Shown in pieces: positions 8,242-15,708 of a DNA stretch of 42,475 nt. Position numbers and translations under genes: made by a program. The notes under the pieces are model-generated. The model was given only the letters and a program-made list of their open reading frames with translations, did no database searches and was not told where the DNA came from. Origin of the DNA: Ilumatobacteraceae bacterium. Lineage in GTDB: Bacteria > Actinomycetota > Acidimicrobiia > Acidimicrobiales > Ilumatobacteraceae. The stretch spans positions 1 to 42,475 of the forward strand of contig JAOBWK010000094.1 in NCBI GenBank assembly GCA_025463305.1. The letters run 5' to 3'. Position 1 is the stretch's first letter. Every line of letters begins with the position of its first letter.

Positions 8242-8308
8242 GTGAGTTCCGCCCGACGGTTTGACCGCGGGCGGTCGTCTGCGGGACGACATCACGCGGT
8301 CGGTGAGT
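8213..8308. repeat. 35-base direct repeat enclosing the ltrA stop codon
   Basis: Bases 8213-8247 and 8274-8308 are the same 35 bases with one mismatch; both contain CTGCGGGACGACATCACGCG. The second copy holds the ltrA stop codon (8292-8294), and the first is part of the terminator hairpin. A local duplication with period 61 is the simplest explanation. Confidence 0.8.
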
Positions 8309-9488
8309 GGGACGGTTGACGGGGGCGGGCGGTGTCGTAGGCGACCTTCGCGACGACCACGGCGGCGACGATGCAGAGGGTGGCGACCAGGCCGAGCGCG
8401 CCGCCGAGCAGACCGGCCGCGACGACGAGCGCCGCTGATCCGTAGGCCACCAGGTCGCTGCGATGGTGATCGCCGTGGAGGAGCGGCCGCATCAGCGCGA
8501 GCAGCAGCAGCGCCAGCCCGACCGGGACGGCGAACGCCATCGTCTGGCCCATCGTCGAGAGCGCGCCGTGCTCGCCGCTCGATGCGAGGTCGGCCAGCAG
8601 TGCGATGCCGGCGCCGAGCGCGGCGATCGAGGCGAACAGGAAGTAGTGCCCGTAGCCCCACACCCACGAGAGGTGCGGTCGCTCGCGCAGCATCTCCTCG
8701 GCGGACAGGCCGAAGTACGTCCACCAGATGCCGAACATCGCGACGAGCCCGGCGCCGGCGACGACGATCAGCCGCCCGGACACGCCGCCCGAGCTGATCG
8801 CGGCGTCGGTGGCGACGAACGCCGACAGCACGCACTCGCCGAGCACGATGATGGTGAACAGCCCGTACCGCTCGGCGATGTGCTCGGGATGCCAGGTGGT
8901 CATGTTGTCGCGCCGCTCGGCCCAATACGGTCCGGCGATCTCGACCGCCACGAGGAAGGCGAACGTGAAGTAGCCCCACGATGCCGGCAGCGAGAGCCGG
9001 ATCACCCAGCCCGCCTGGGTCACCACGAGCGCGGCGACGTAGCGCAGCGGCGTGCGCCGGTGCGCCGGATCCTGGGCCGCGGCGCGCGACCACTGCGCCG
9101 TCAGCGCGAGGCGCATGACGACGTAGCCGACGGTGATCGCGGTGAAGTTGCCGTCGAACGCTGCGTGCACACCGGATGCCAGGATGAGCACGCCGACGAT
9201 CTGCAGGAACGTCAGCAGGCGGTACGGCACGTCGTCGGTGTCGTAGGCCGAGGCGAACCACGTGAAGTTCAGCCATGCCCACCAGATCGCGAAGAACACC
9301 GTGACGTAGCCGGCGATCGCGTGGCGCACGTGATCGACGCCGACACCGTGGTGGAGCTGAGCGGCTGCCTGGGAGACCGCGACCACGAAGCAGAGGTCGA
9401 AGAGCAGCTCGAGCGGCGTCGAGGTGCGATGCGGTTCGTCGGGATCGCGGCTGCGCATCGTGCGCAGCAGGGGAACCGTCACCGCCAT
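8292..9488 (-). CDS. ltrA: LtrA family (low temperature requirement A) membrane protein
   Basis: This 398-residue polytopic protein opens with the family signature TSTPLELLFDLCFVVAVSQA and continues with FFAIWWAWLNFTWFASAYDTDD, RYGLFTIIVLGE and GIWWTYFGL, all typical of the LtrA family. About eleven hydrophobic segments are visible. The family is named from a Listeria gene needed for growth at low temperature; its biochemistry remains obscure, so no substrate is assigned. It lies 56 bases after the hxlR-type gene on the same strand, so co-transcription is likely. That gap is made of short tandem repeats, and no ribosome site is evident before the ATG. Confidence 0.85.
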   Translation of the reverse strand: MAVTVPLLRTMRSRDPDEPHRTSTPLELLFDLCFVVAVSQAAAQLHHGVGVDHVRHAIAGYVTVFFAIWWAWLNFTWFASAYDTDDVPYRLLTFLQIVGVLILASGVHAAFDGNFTAITVGYVVMRLALTAQWSRAAAQDPAHRRTPLRYVAALVVTQAGWVIRLSLPASWGYFTFAFLVAVEIAGPYWAERRDNMTTWHPEHIAERYGLFTIIVLGECVLSAFVATDAAISSGGVSGRLIVVAGAGLVAMFGIWWTYFGLSAEEMLRERPHLSWVWGYGHYFLFASIAALGAGIALLADLASSGEHGALSTMGQTMAFAVPVGLALLLLALMRPLLHGDHHRSDLVAYGSAALVVAAGLLGGALGLVATLCIVAAVVVAKVAYDTARPRQPSHSPTA

Positions 9489-9556
9489 GTCGTCACAGCC
9501 ATGTCATCACAGCCGTCTCGTCACAGCCAGCGACAGCCGTCTCGTCACAGCCAGCG
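9486..9556. repeat. Tandem repeats spanning the hxlR stop and ltrA start
   Basis: Bases 9511-9532 and 9535-9556 are an exact 22-base direct repeat with period 24; the second copy contains the regulator's stop (9545-9547). Next to it, CATGTCGTCACAGC (9486-9499) and CATGTCATCACAGC (9500-9513) form a 14-base tandem pair reaching the ltrA ATG. Confidence 0.8.
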
Positions 9557-9988
9557 CAGCGGTTCGGGGGCGACGTCGGAGGTCGCGTCCGGACGGGTGA
9601 CCTCGCCGCCGTCCACCGTGGTCGCGCACGTCGGGCACCACAGCCGCACCTCGACCGCCGAGCCACAGGCGCGGTGCCGGTGCGGTTCGCCGCCGGTGCG
9701 CCGCGCCGCCCACGTCGTGAGCGCCGGCAGCAACGCCGCCAGCTCGCGCCCGGACTCGGTGAGGTCGTAGACGAACCGGCGCGGCCGCTGCGAGTACAGC
9801 GACGCGCCGATCAGCCCGTGCCGCTCCATCCGCCGCAACCGGTCGATGAGGATGTTCGGGGCGATGCCGCCGAGATCCGTCACCAGGTCGCCGAAGCGAC
9901 GTGGACCGTCGACGAGCGCACCGAGCGCGAGCAGGACCCACCGGTCGCCGGCGATCTCGACCGCCTCCTGCAGCAGGGGATCCGTCAT
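9545..9988 (-). CDS. HxlR family winged-helix regulator
   Basis: This 147-residue regulator has an HxlR-type winged HTH: AGDRWVLLALGALVDGPRRF, then IAPNILIDRLRRMERHGLI and the wing YSQRPRRFVYDLTESGREL. A C-terminal extension with LWCPTCATT may form a small zinc-binding or redox element, and another Cys lies in HRACGS. HxlR proteins bind palindromes as dimers and often sense reactive electrophiles through Cys, which would suit these residues. It is divergent from the protease gene at 10102, with a 27-base palindrome between them, and lies upstream of ltrA. It likely controls itself, ltrA and perhaps the protease. Confidence 0.87.
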   Translation of the reverse strand: MTDPLLQEAVEIAGDRWVLLALGALVDGPRRFGDLVTDLGGIAPNILIDRLRRMERHGLIGASLYSQRPRRFVYDLTESGRELAALLPALTTWAARRTGGEPHRHRACGSAVEVRLWCPTCATTVDGGEVTRPDATSDVAPEPLRWL

Positions 9989-10035
9989 CGAGCCATTCTC
10001 GCGTTCGGGAACGGGGTGCGAAGCATGTTGCCGAG

Positions 10036-10066
10036 TGTATAGTCAGTTGCAAATCACAAGTGACTA
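10036..10066. promoter_or_regulatory. Palindromic operator between hxlR-type gene and protease
   Basis: TAGTCAgTTG and CAAgTGACTA (10040-10066) are arms of a 27-base palindrome with one mismatch pair and a seven-base centre. TATACA, read on the minus strand at 10041-10036, overlaps it and could be the -10 of the regulator gene. The size and position suit an autoregulated HxlR site. Confidence 0.55.
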
Positions 10067-10101
10067 CGAAGAATGAGCAGTCACCACCGACAGGAGCCGC
10101 C

Positions 10102-10995
10102 ATGTTGCAGGATCTCGAGCACACCATCCGAACCGTCGCCGAGGCGACCACACCCGCCGTCGTCAGCGTCGGTCGCAACGGCCGCGGCAGTGGCTTCGTC
10201 GTCGCCCCCAACCGCGTGCTCACGAGCGCGCACAACCTCCGTGACCAGACGGTCGCGATCACGTTCGCCGACAGCCACGTCGAACAGGGCAGCGTCCACG
10301 GTGTCGACGCCGACGGCGATCTCGTCGTCATCGATGTCGCCACGGGCGACATCGCCCCGCTGGAGTTCGCCGACGCACCGCCGACGCTCGGCGCCGCCGT
10401 GGTGGCGCTCTCCCGTGGCGGCCACCGCGCCCGGGCCACGCTCGGGTTCGTGAGTGGCGTCGACCGCTCGTTCCAGGGCCCACGCGGGCGGGTGGTGCGT
10501 GGCAGCGTCGAGCACACCGCACCGTTGGCCCGTGGATCCTCGGGCGGCCCGGTGTTCGACGCCGCCGGCAAGGTGGTCGGCATCAACACCCACCGGGTCG
10601 GCGACGGCTTCTACCTCGCCCGCGTCGCCGACGATGTGCTGCGGGCGCGCATCACCGAGCTCGTCGACGGCAAGTCCGTGCTGCGCCGCACCCTCGGCGT
10701 CGCCGTGGCACCCGCACACGTCGCCACCCAGCTCCGCCAGGCCGTCGGCCTCGCCGAGCGCGACGGCGTCCTCGTGCGCGGCATCGACGAGTCCGGTCCC
10801 GCTGGTCGTGGTGGCGTGCAGGTGGGCGATCTCATCGTGCGGATCGGTGATCGCGCGATCACCACGGTGGACGATCTCCAGGACGCGCTCGAGCAGCTGT
10901 CGACCGACACGGTCGAGGTCGCGCTCGTGCGTGGCGCCGACGAGGTGACGGTCACCGTCGGCTTCACGGCGCCGGCCACACCGGCGGCCGAGTAG
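10102..10995 (+). CDS. Trypsin-like serine protease with PDZ domain (HtrA-like)
   Basis: This 297-residue protein has a trypsin-like domain with the triad His44 (TSAHNL), Asp73 (DGDLVVIDV) and Ser147 (GSSGGPVF). It is followed by a PDZ domain at about 195-287 (GPAGRGGVQVGDLIVRIGD). This is the HtrA/Deg layout, but there is no signal peptide or N-terminal TM, whereas most HtrA proteins are exported; it therefore looks cytoplasmic. The ATG at 10102 is fixed by CAGGAG at 10091-10096. The frame is open further upstream, but that stretch crosses the regulatory palindrome and is not credible coding. It converges on the amidohydrolase gene with three bases between the stops. Role: probably protein quality control. 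Confidence 0.87.
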   Translation: MLQDLEHTIRTVAEATTPAVVSVGRNGRGSGFVVAPNRVLTSAHNLRDQTVAITFADSHVEQGSVHGVDADGDLVVIDVATGDIAPLEFADAPPTLGAAVVALSRGGHRARATLGFVSGVDRSFQGPRGRVVRGSVEHTAPLARGSSGGPVFDAAGKVVGINTHRVGDGFYLARVADDVLRARITELVDGKSVLRRTLGVAVAPAHVATQLRQAVGLAERDGVLVRGIDESGPAGRGGVQVGDLIVRIGDRAITTVDDLQDALEQLSTDTVEVALVRGADEVTVTVGFTAPATPAAE

Positions 10996-10998
10996 GCG

Positions 10999-12279
10999 CT
11001 ACCTGACCCGGGTGCCGGCGATCACGACCTGGTCGAGGATCGGCGCACCCGCGGCGAGGCAGATCTCGTCCGGGTGCGGGCAATCGAGCACGATCAGGTC
11101 ACCGCGCTTGCCGACGTCGAGCGAGCCGCACGACTGTTGGCGGCCGAGGGCGTAGGCGGCGTTGAGCGTGGCGCCGACGATGACCTCGCCCGGCGTCATC
11201 CGGAACCACGGCGCGGCGGTGGCGAGCGTGCTCAGCAACGACGTCGCGTGGATCGACGAGCAGTAGTCGGTGGCGATGGCCACCGGCACGTGCTGGTCCA
11301 CGAACAGCCGGGCATTGGCGCGGCGGTCGGTCATGTAGATCAGCTCGGCCACGGGCAGCAGCACGGCGACGGTGTCGGTGGCGCCGACCTCGAGGATCTC
11401 GTCGTCGGGCGTGTACGTGAGGTGCTCGGCCGAGATCGCGCCGCCCTCGACCGCGGTGCGCCAGCCCTGCGACGTCTTCCATGCGTCGGCGTGCACGCGC
11501 ACCGGCAGGCCCAGCTCGTGGCTGCGGCGCATCAGCTGCAACGCCTGCGCCGGCGTGAACAGCCCGTCCTCCACCGTCACGTCCTGGAACTCCGACAACC
11601 CTTGGGCGACGACGGCCGGCAGCATCTCCCCGTCGATCAGGTCGGTGTAGTCCGTGGCCCGCTGGGCGGCGTCGGCAGCGAGGTCGCCGGGCACCTCGAG
11701 GTAGCGCGGCACGACGTGCGCTCCGAGGAACGTCACGGCCAACTGCAACGGCGTCGACTCTCGCGATGCCTCGAGCAACCGCAGGGCGCGCAGCTCTTCG
11801 GCAACGGTGAGCCCGTAGCCGGACTTGACCTCCAGCGTGGTGACGCCGCCGGCCAGCACGCGCGCATACGCGACGGCGAGCCGCCGGAGCAGGGTCGCGT
11901 CATCGGCTGCACGTGTGGCCACCACGCTGCGCCAGATGCCACCACCGCGGGCCGCGACCTCGGCCAGGCTCGCGCCGCCGAGCCGCTCGGCGTACTCGTC
12001 GTGGCGCTCGCCGTCGAAGATCGGGTGGCTGTGGCACTCGACCAGGCCGGGCAGCACCGTGCGGCCACGCGCGTCGATCATCGGCACGTCGTGGTCGAAG
12101 TACTGCGACAGGACCGAGTGGGTGTCGCCGACCGCGACGATGATGCCGTTGCGGATCGCGATCGCACCGTCGGTGATGACGTCGAGCCGACCCTGGGTCG
12201 AGCCGCGTCGCGCGCTGCCGGCGTCGTGCACCTGCGCGAGCGCAGTGGCGTGGACGATGTTGAGATCGCCCGTGCTCAC
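10999..12279 (-). CDS. Imidazolonepropionase-like amidohydrolase
   Basis: This 426-residue metal-dependent amidohydrolase most resembles HutI: the CHSH metal pair (His83, His85) with HPIFDGERHDEYAERLGG, ARGGGIWRSVVATR, KSGYGL, HADAW (His263), GAISAEHL and the ATD ligand (Asp338). HutI opens 4-imidazolone-5-propionate in histidine breakdown. Two features differ: the usual NPG after ATD is replaced by YCSS, and no hutU, hutH or hutG is nearby. It may therefore open a related cyclic amide. The GTG start overlaps the stop of the M20 gene (GTGA), and the next gene upstream also overlaps, so it is the third gene of a tight operon under a divergent LysR. Substrate unknown. Confidence 0.78.
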   Translation of the reverse strand: MSTGDLNIVHATALAQVHDAGSARRGSTQGRLDVITDGAIAIRNGIIVAVGDTHSVLSQYFDHDVPMIDARGRTVLPGLVECHSHPIFDGERHDEYAERLGGASLAEVAARGGGIWRSVVATRAADDATLLRRLAVAYARVLAGGVTTLEVKSGYGLTVAEELRALRLLEASRESTPLQLAVTFLGAHVVPRYLEVPGDLAADAAQRATDYTDLIDGEMLPAVVAQGLSEFQDVTVEDGLFTPAQALQLMRRSHELGLPVRVHADAWKTSQGWRTAVEGGAISAEHLTYTPDDEILEVGATDTVAVLLPVAELIYMTDRRANARLFVDQHVPVAIATDYCSSIHATSLLSTLATAAPWFRMTPGEVIVGATLNAAYALGRQQSCGSLDVGKRGDLIVLDCPHPDEICLAAGAPILDQVVIAGTRVR

Positions 12280-13454
12280 ACGCACCAGCCGCGGATCATG
12301 GCCTCGTAGACGTCGACCGCTTCGAGGTACTGGGCCTCGAACACGTACTCGTCGGCGAAGTTGTAGGGCGGGTCCCCCGGGCCGAAGTTGACGCCCGGGA
12401 CGGCGAAGTCCTTGAGCGCGACGATGTCGCACCAGAACGGCACGCCCTGGTACTCCGGCTCGCGCCCGGTGACGGCGCGCACTGCGGCGTCGAGCGCGGC
12501 GACGACCGGCGCGTGCGCGTCGATCTCGTAGGCGTGGCGCGGGCCGGACAGCCAGTGCTCGCTGAACTCGACCACGGCGTCGATGCGCGGGTCCACCTCC
12601 AGCCGCAGCTGCTCCACCATCGCCTCCACTCGCGCTTTCACGTCGTACGGATCCTGGCTGGGCAGCAGGCGGATATCGAGGCTGACGGTGCACCGGTCGG
12701 GCACCTGGTTGTGCTTGGTGCCGCCGACGATCGTGCCGATGTTGAGGATCGGCCCGCCGGGCAGCAGCTCGTGCGGCTCGTACGGCAGCTCGGACTCGAG
12801 CCGGCGCAGACCGGCGAGGATCGGTTCCATCGTCTCGATCGCGTTGAGCCCGAGGTGCTTGTAGGTGGTGTGCGCCTGCTTGCCGCGCGTCGTGATCGTC
12901 AGGTAGGCCGCACCGCGGTGGGCGATGCCGATGGTGTTGCTCGACGGCTCGCAGTCGACCGCGGCGTCGCCGACGAAGCCGGCGTTGCACAGCGACCGCG
13001 TGCCGACGCCGCCCTCGAAGTGGCACGACACGCCTTGGAAGACCACGTCGCCCGCCGGCCGCTCGCCGCTGAGCGCGATGCGCCGCACGGCCGCCAGCGC
13101 TGCCGCGGTGCCGGCCTTCATGTCGGCGATGCCGGCGCCGTAGACGCGTGCGCCGCCCGGTCCGTCCTCCACGGTGGGTGCGAACGGGTCGCGGGTCCAG
13201 TCGTTGCTCAGCTCGTAGATGTCGATGTGCCCGTTGAGCACCAGGGACTTCCCGCCACCGGTGCCGCGCAGGCGCGCCCCCACCGACGGGCGGCCCGGCA
13301 TCGACTGCACCAGCTCGACTTCGTCGCAACCCCAGGAGCGCAGCTGCTCGGCCAGGAACTCGGCCAGCTCACGCTCGCGACCCCAGATGGAATCGATCGC
13401 GCAGACGTCGACGAGCAGCGCCGTGTCGGGGTGGATCGAGCCCGGCTGTGTCAT
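12276..13454 (-). CDS. M20 family hydrolase with atypical active site
   Basis: This 392-residue protein has the M20/ArgE/DapE fold. His76-x-Asp78 (NGHIDIY), Asp111 (GAGIADMKAG), Glu169 (DCEPSS), His195 (GKQAHTT, dimerisation domain), the GGTKHNQVPDRCTVSLDIR segment and FGPGDPP are all present. However, the usual DEE pair (catalytic base plus metal Glu) reads HFE (145-147), and the last metal His of the AHxxDE motif reads NFADE (Asn365). The protein may bind one metal or use another base. It overlaps the neighbours on both sides by ATGA/GTGA. Within the operon it could cleave an N-acyl or N-carbamoyl bond made by the HutI-like enzyme; that is inference. It is unlike the canonical M20 protein at 15737. 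Confidence 0.8.
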   Translation of the reverse strand: MTQPGSIHPDTALLVDVCAIDSIWGRERELAEFLAEQLRSWGCDEVELVQSMPGRPSVGARLRGTGGGKSLVLNGHIDIYELSNDWTRDPFAPTVEDGPGGARVYGAGIADMKAGTAAALAAVRRIALSGERPAGDVVFQGVSCHFEGGVGTRSLCNAGFVGDAAVDCEPSSNTIGIAHRGAAYLTITTRGKQAHTTYKHLGLNAIETMEPILAGLRRLESELPYEPHELLPGGPILNIGTIVGGTKHNQVPDRCTVSLDIRLLPSQDPYDVKARVEAMVEQLRLEVDPRIDAVVEFSEHWLSGPRHAYEIDAHAPVVAALDAAVRAVTGREPEYQGVPFWCDIVALKDFAVPGVNFGPGDPPYNFADEYVFEAQYLEAVDVYEAMIRGWCV

Positions 13455-14686
13455 GCCCCGGCGCTCGACTGGTCGAACGGCGTGGACCCGCCACGGGCCT
13501 TCTTCGCCGAGAAGCCCTTGCCCAGGGCCATCTCGGCGAGGCGCTGCACGTAGAGGTCGTCGCGGAAGTGGAGGGTGAAGGTGCGCGCGTCGCGCATCAT
13601 CTGGCCGAGCGGGTAGCGCTCGTGCGCCGCGCGGGCCCCGACGATGTCGAAGCCCTCGTACGGGATGGTGAGCACGGCGTTCTTGCAGAGGTGCATCGTG
13701 CGCACCGCGTCGGCCTCGGCGGCGTCGTAGTCGTCGCCGCGGTCGAGCCGGGCGGCGGCAGCGGCGAGGCCCGAGCGGGCGGCGTACAGCTGGGCGTCCA
13801 TCCGGCCGAGGCGCACCTTGACGGCCTCGGAGTCGCGCAGGTCGGGACGGTCCTTGACGTAGTCGCAGATGAAGTCGAACGCGGCCTGGGCCGAGCCGAG
13901 GTGGTTGGCTGCGTAGGCGCACGAGAAGGTGCGCGGGTCGTTCTCGATCCAGCCGCCCGGCTCGCCGACGACGTTGAAGTCGGGGACGAAGACATCGTTG
14001 AACTTGATGCCGCACGACACCGTGGAGCGCATGCCGAGCATCTCCCAGTCGTCGATCATCTCGACGCCGGGGGAGTCCTTCGGCACGACCGCGAACACCA
14101 TCCGCGACGCATAGGCGCTGTCGCCCTCGACGGCGCACCACACCATCAGGTACGTCGCGATGGCCGACACGGACGTGAACGCCTTGCGGGCGTTGAGCCG
14201 GTAGCCGCCGTCGACGCGCTTCAGCTCTGAATCGAGGTTCTCCGCGCCGTTCTCGTAGATGTGCGCCTCCGAGCCGAGTGACGCGCAGAACGCGCCGCCG
14301 ACGATCTCGGGCATGAAGTGGCCGCGCTGCTCGGCGTTCGAATGCCAGGCGATGATGCCGGCCGCGTGGTTGTGGACCTGCAGCAGCTGGGCGGTGTTCG
14401 AGTCCCAGTAGGCGAGGCGCTCGAGGATCCGGTACAGCCCACTGAACTTCTCCGGCATCCAGTACCCGAAGCCACCGTCCTCGACCGGCACGCACAGGCG
14501 GTTGAGACCGGCTTCGATCGCTTCGGCGAAGTTCTGGAACGGGAACGTGGACGTGCGGTCGAGCTCGCGCATCCGGCTCCGCCACACCGGCCCGAGCTCG
14601 TCCACCCGGCGGAGCAGCTCTTCGGTGGTCGGAACGTCGGTGCCGGTCCCGGTCCCTGTCTCGGTGCCTGTTTCGGTCATGGTCAT
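13451..14686 (-). CDS. Acyl-CoA dehydrogenase-fold flavoprotein
   Basis: This 411-residue protein has the acyl-CoA dehydrogenase architecture: N-terminal helices, a middle beta domain (FCASLGSEAHIYENGAENLD, GYRLNARKAFTSVSAIA, WEMLGMRSTVSCGIKFNDVF) and a C-terminal helical bundle ending ALGKGFSAKK. Sequence style is closer to the DszC/HpaH-like flavin monooxygenase branch and to ACADs of unknown substrate than to fatty-acid enzymes. The start at 14686 is chosen because GAGGA lies five bases upstream; an ATG at 14680 is an alternative. A Thr/Glu/Gly-repeat N-terminus (TETGTETGTGTGTD) is encoded by simple repeats. It is the first gene of the three-gene operon, divergent from a LysR gene. It might oxidise the substrate before ring opening. 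Confidence 0.78.
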   Translation of the reverse strand: MTMTETGTETGTGTGTDVPTTEELLRRVDELGPVWRSRMRELDRTSTFPFQNFAEAIEAGLNRLCVPVEDGGFGYWMPEKFSGLYRILERLAYWDSNTAQLLQVHNHAAGIIAWHSNAEQRGHFMPEIVGGAFCASLGSEAHIYENGAENLDSELKRVDGGYRLNARKAFTSVSAIATYLMVWCAVEGDSAYASRMVFAVVPKDSPGVEMIDDWEMLGMRSTVSCGIKFNDVFVPDFNVVGEPGGWIENDPRTFSCAYAANHLGSAQAAFDFICDYVKDRPDLRDSEAVKVRLGRMDAQLYAARSGLAAAAARLDRGDDYDAAEADAVRTMHLCKNAVLTIPYEGFDIVGARAAHERYPLGQMMRDARTFTLHFRDDLYVQRLAEMALGKGFSAKKARGGSTPFDQSSAGA

Positions 14687-14758
14687 CGCAGTCCTCGGTG
14701 TCGTGTCTTCTCGTGATCGTGTCGTCGTGATCGAGGAAAACCGTAACATCGCTGATCC

Positions 14759-14775
14759 CATAGGATTCTTCTATG
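14759..14775. promoter_or_regulatory. LysR-type box overlapping the LysR start codon
   Basis: CATAGGATTCTTCTATG has ATAG-N7-CTAT symmetry, that is T-N11-A, the classic LysR recognition pattern. It contains the ribosome site TAGGA and the ATG (14773) of the LysR gene and faces the divergent operon. TAACAT at 14744-14749 may be the -10 for lysR. Confidence 0.6.
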
Positions 14776-15690
14776 TCCGAGCTGAACCTGCGCCAGATCC
14801 GCTACGTCGTCGCGATGGCCGATGCCGGCAGCATCTCGGCCGCGGCACGTGTCCTCCAGGTCTCCCAACCGACGCTGTCGAGCAGCCTGCGCGAGCTGGA
14901 GCAGAGCCTCGGCATCGCCCTGTTCGTCCGCTCGCCGGGCCGCCCGCTGACGGCGACGGCCGAGGGTCGGGTGCTGTTGCCGGAGATCCGCCGCCTCGCC
15001 GCGCATGCCGACGACGTCGCCCAGCGCGCGTCCGGTCTGGCCGCCCCGGCCACCGGCACGGTCCGACTCGGTTCGCTCGTCACCGTGGCCCCCGTGGTCG
15101 TCCCACCGCTGATCCGGGAGTTCCGCAGCGATCAGCCCGACGCGGCGGTGGCCGTGAGCACCGCCGATCAGCAGGCGCTGCTCGAGGGGCTGCGCACCGG
15201 CGATCTGCACATGGCGCTCACCTACGATCTCGACATCGACGAGGGCGTCGACTTCGTGCCCATTGCTGCCGTCGCCCCGAAGGTGCTCCTGCCCTCTGCC
15301 CATCCGCTCGCCGGCCGCCGCTCGCTGAAGCTGTCGGCCCTGGCCGGTGAGCCGTTCGTGCTGCTCGACCTCCCCGTCAGCAGCGACTACTTCCAGGCCG
15401 TGTTCCTCGCCGCCGGGGTGAGCATGCGCCCCGCGATGCGGTGCAGCGACCTGAGCTTCGTGCGCGGACTGGTGGCCGAGCACCTCGGCTACTCGGTGGT
15501 GAACCTGGTGCCGTCGCAGCGCGGCGACGACGGTCTCGCCTATGTCTCCATCGACGGGCCAGTGCCGCACCTGCAGCTCGGGCTGGCGATGGCCGATCGG
15601 CCGCTGCCGGCCGCCGCCCAGGAGTTCGCCGCGCTCGTGCGTGCCCGGCTGCCGAAGCTGCTGACGACGCGCACCGGCCGTCGTGGCTGA
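14773..15690 (+). CDS. LysR family regulator of the amidohydrolase operon
   Basis: This 305-residue LysR regulator has an HTH in residues 1-60 (LRQIRYVVAMADAGSISAAA, LQVSQPTLSSSLRELEQSLG) and an effector-binding domain from about 90 (GTVRLGSLVTVAPVVVPPLI), including the HPLAGRRSLKLSALAGEPFV stretch. TAGGA lies seven bases before the ATG. It is divergent from the ACAD/M20/HutI-like operon with 86 bases between the starts, the classic arrangement of a LysR gene and its target, and a T-N11-A box lies in that gap. It probably senses the substrate of that pathway and represses itself. Confidence 0.9.
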   Translation: MSELNLRQIRYVVAMADAGSISAAARVLQVSQPTLSSSLRELEQSLGIALFVRSPGRPLTATAEGRVLLPEIRRLAAHADDVAQRASGLAAPATGTVRLGSLVTVAPVVVPPLIREFRSDQPDAAVAVSTADQQALLEGLRTGDLHMALTYDLDIDEGVDFVPIAAVAPKVLLPSAHPLAGRRSLKLSALAGEPFVLLDLPVSSDYFQAVFLAAGVSMRPAMRCSDLSFVRGLVAEHLGYSVVNLVPSQRGDDGLAYVSIDGPVPHLQLGLAMADRPLPAAAQEFAALVRARLPKLLTTRTGRRG

Positions 15691-15708
15691 CCGGCGGCCG
15701 AGGCCGGT
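15690..15708. terminator. Short hairpin between convergent LysR and argE genes
   Basis: ACCGGC and GCCGGT pair around a seven-base loop just past the LysR stop. The arms are short, so this is a weak terminator candidate. Confidence 0.35.

Noticed and set aside
9507..10589. A minus-strand frame running from the protease gene across the HxlR gene
   Set aside because: It crosses the regulatory palindrome and lies in a different frame from the recognised HxlR domain; its Ser/Thr/Arg-rich product has no motif.
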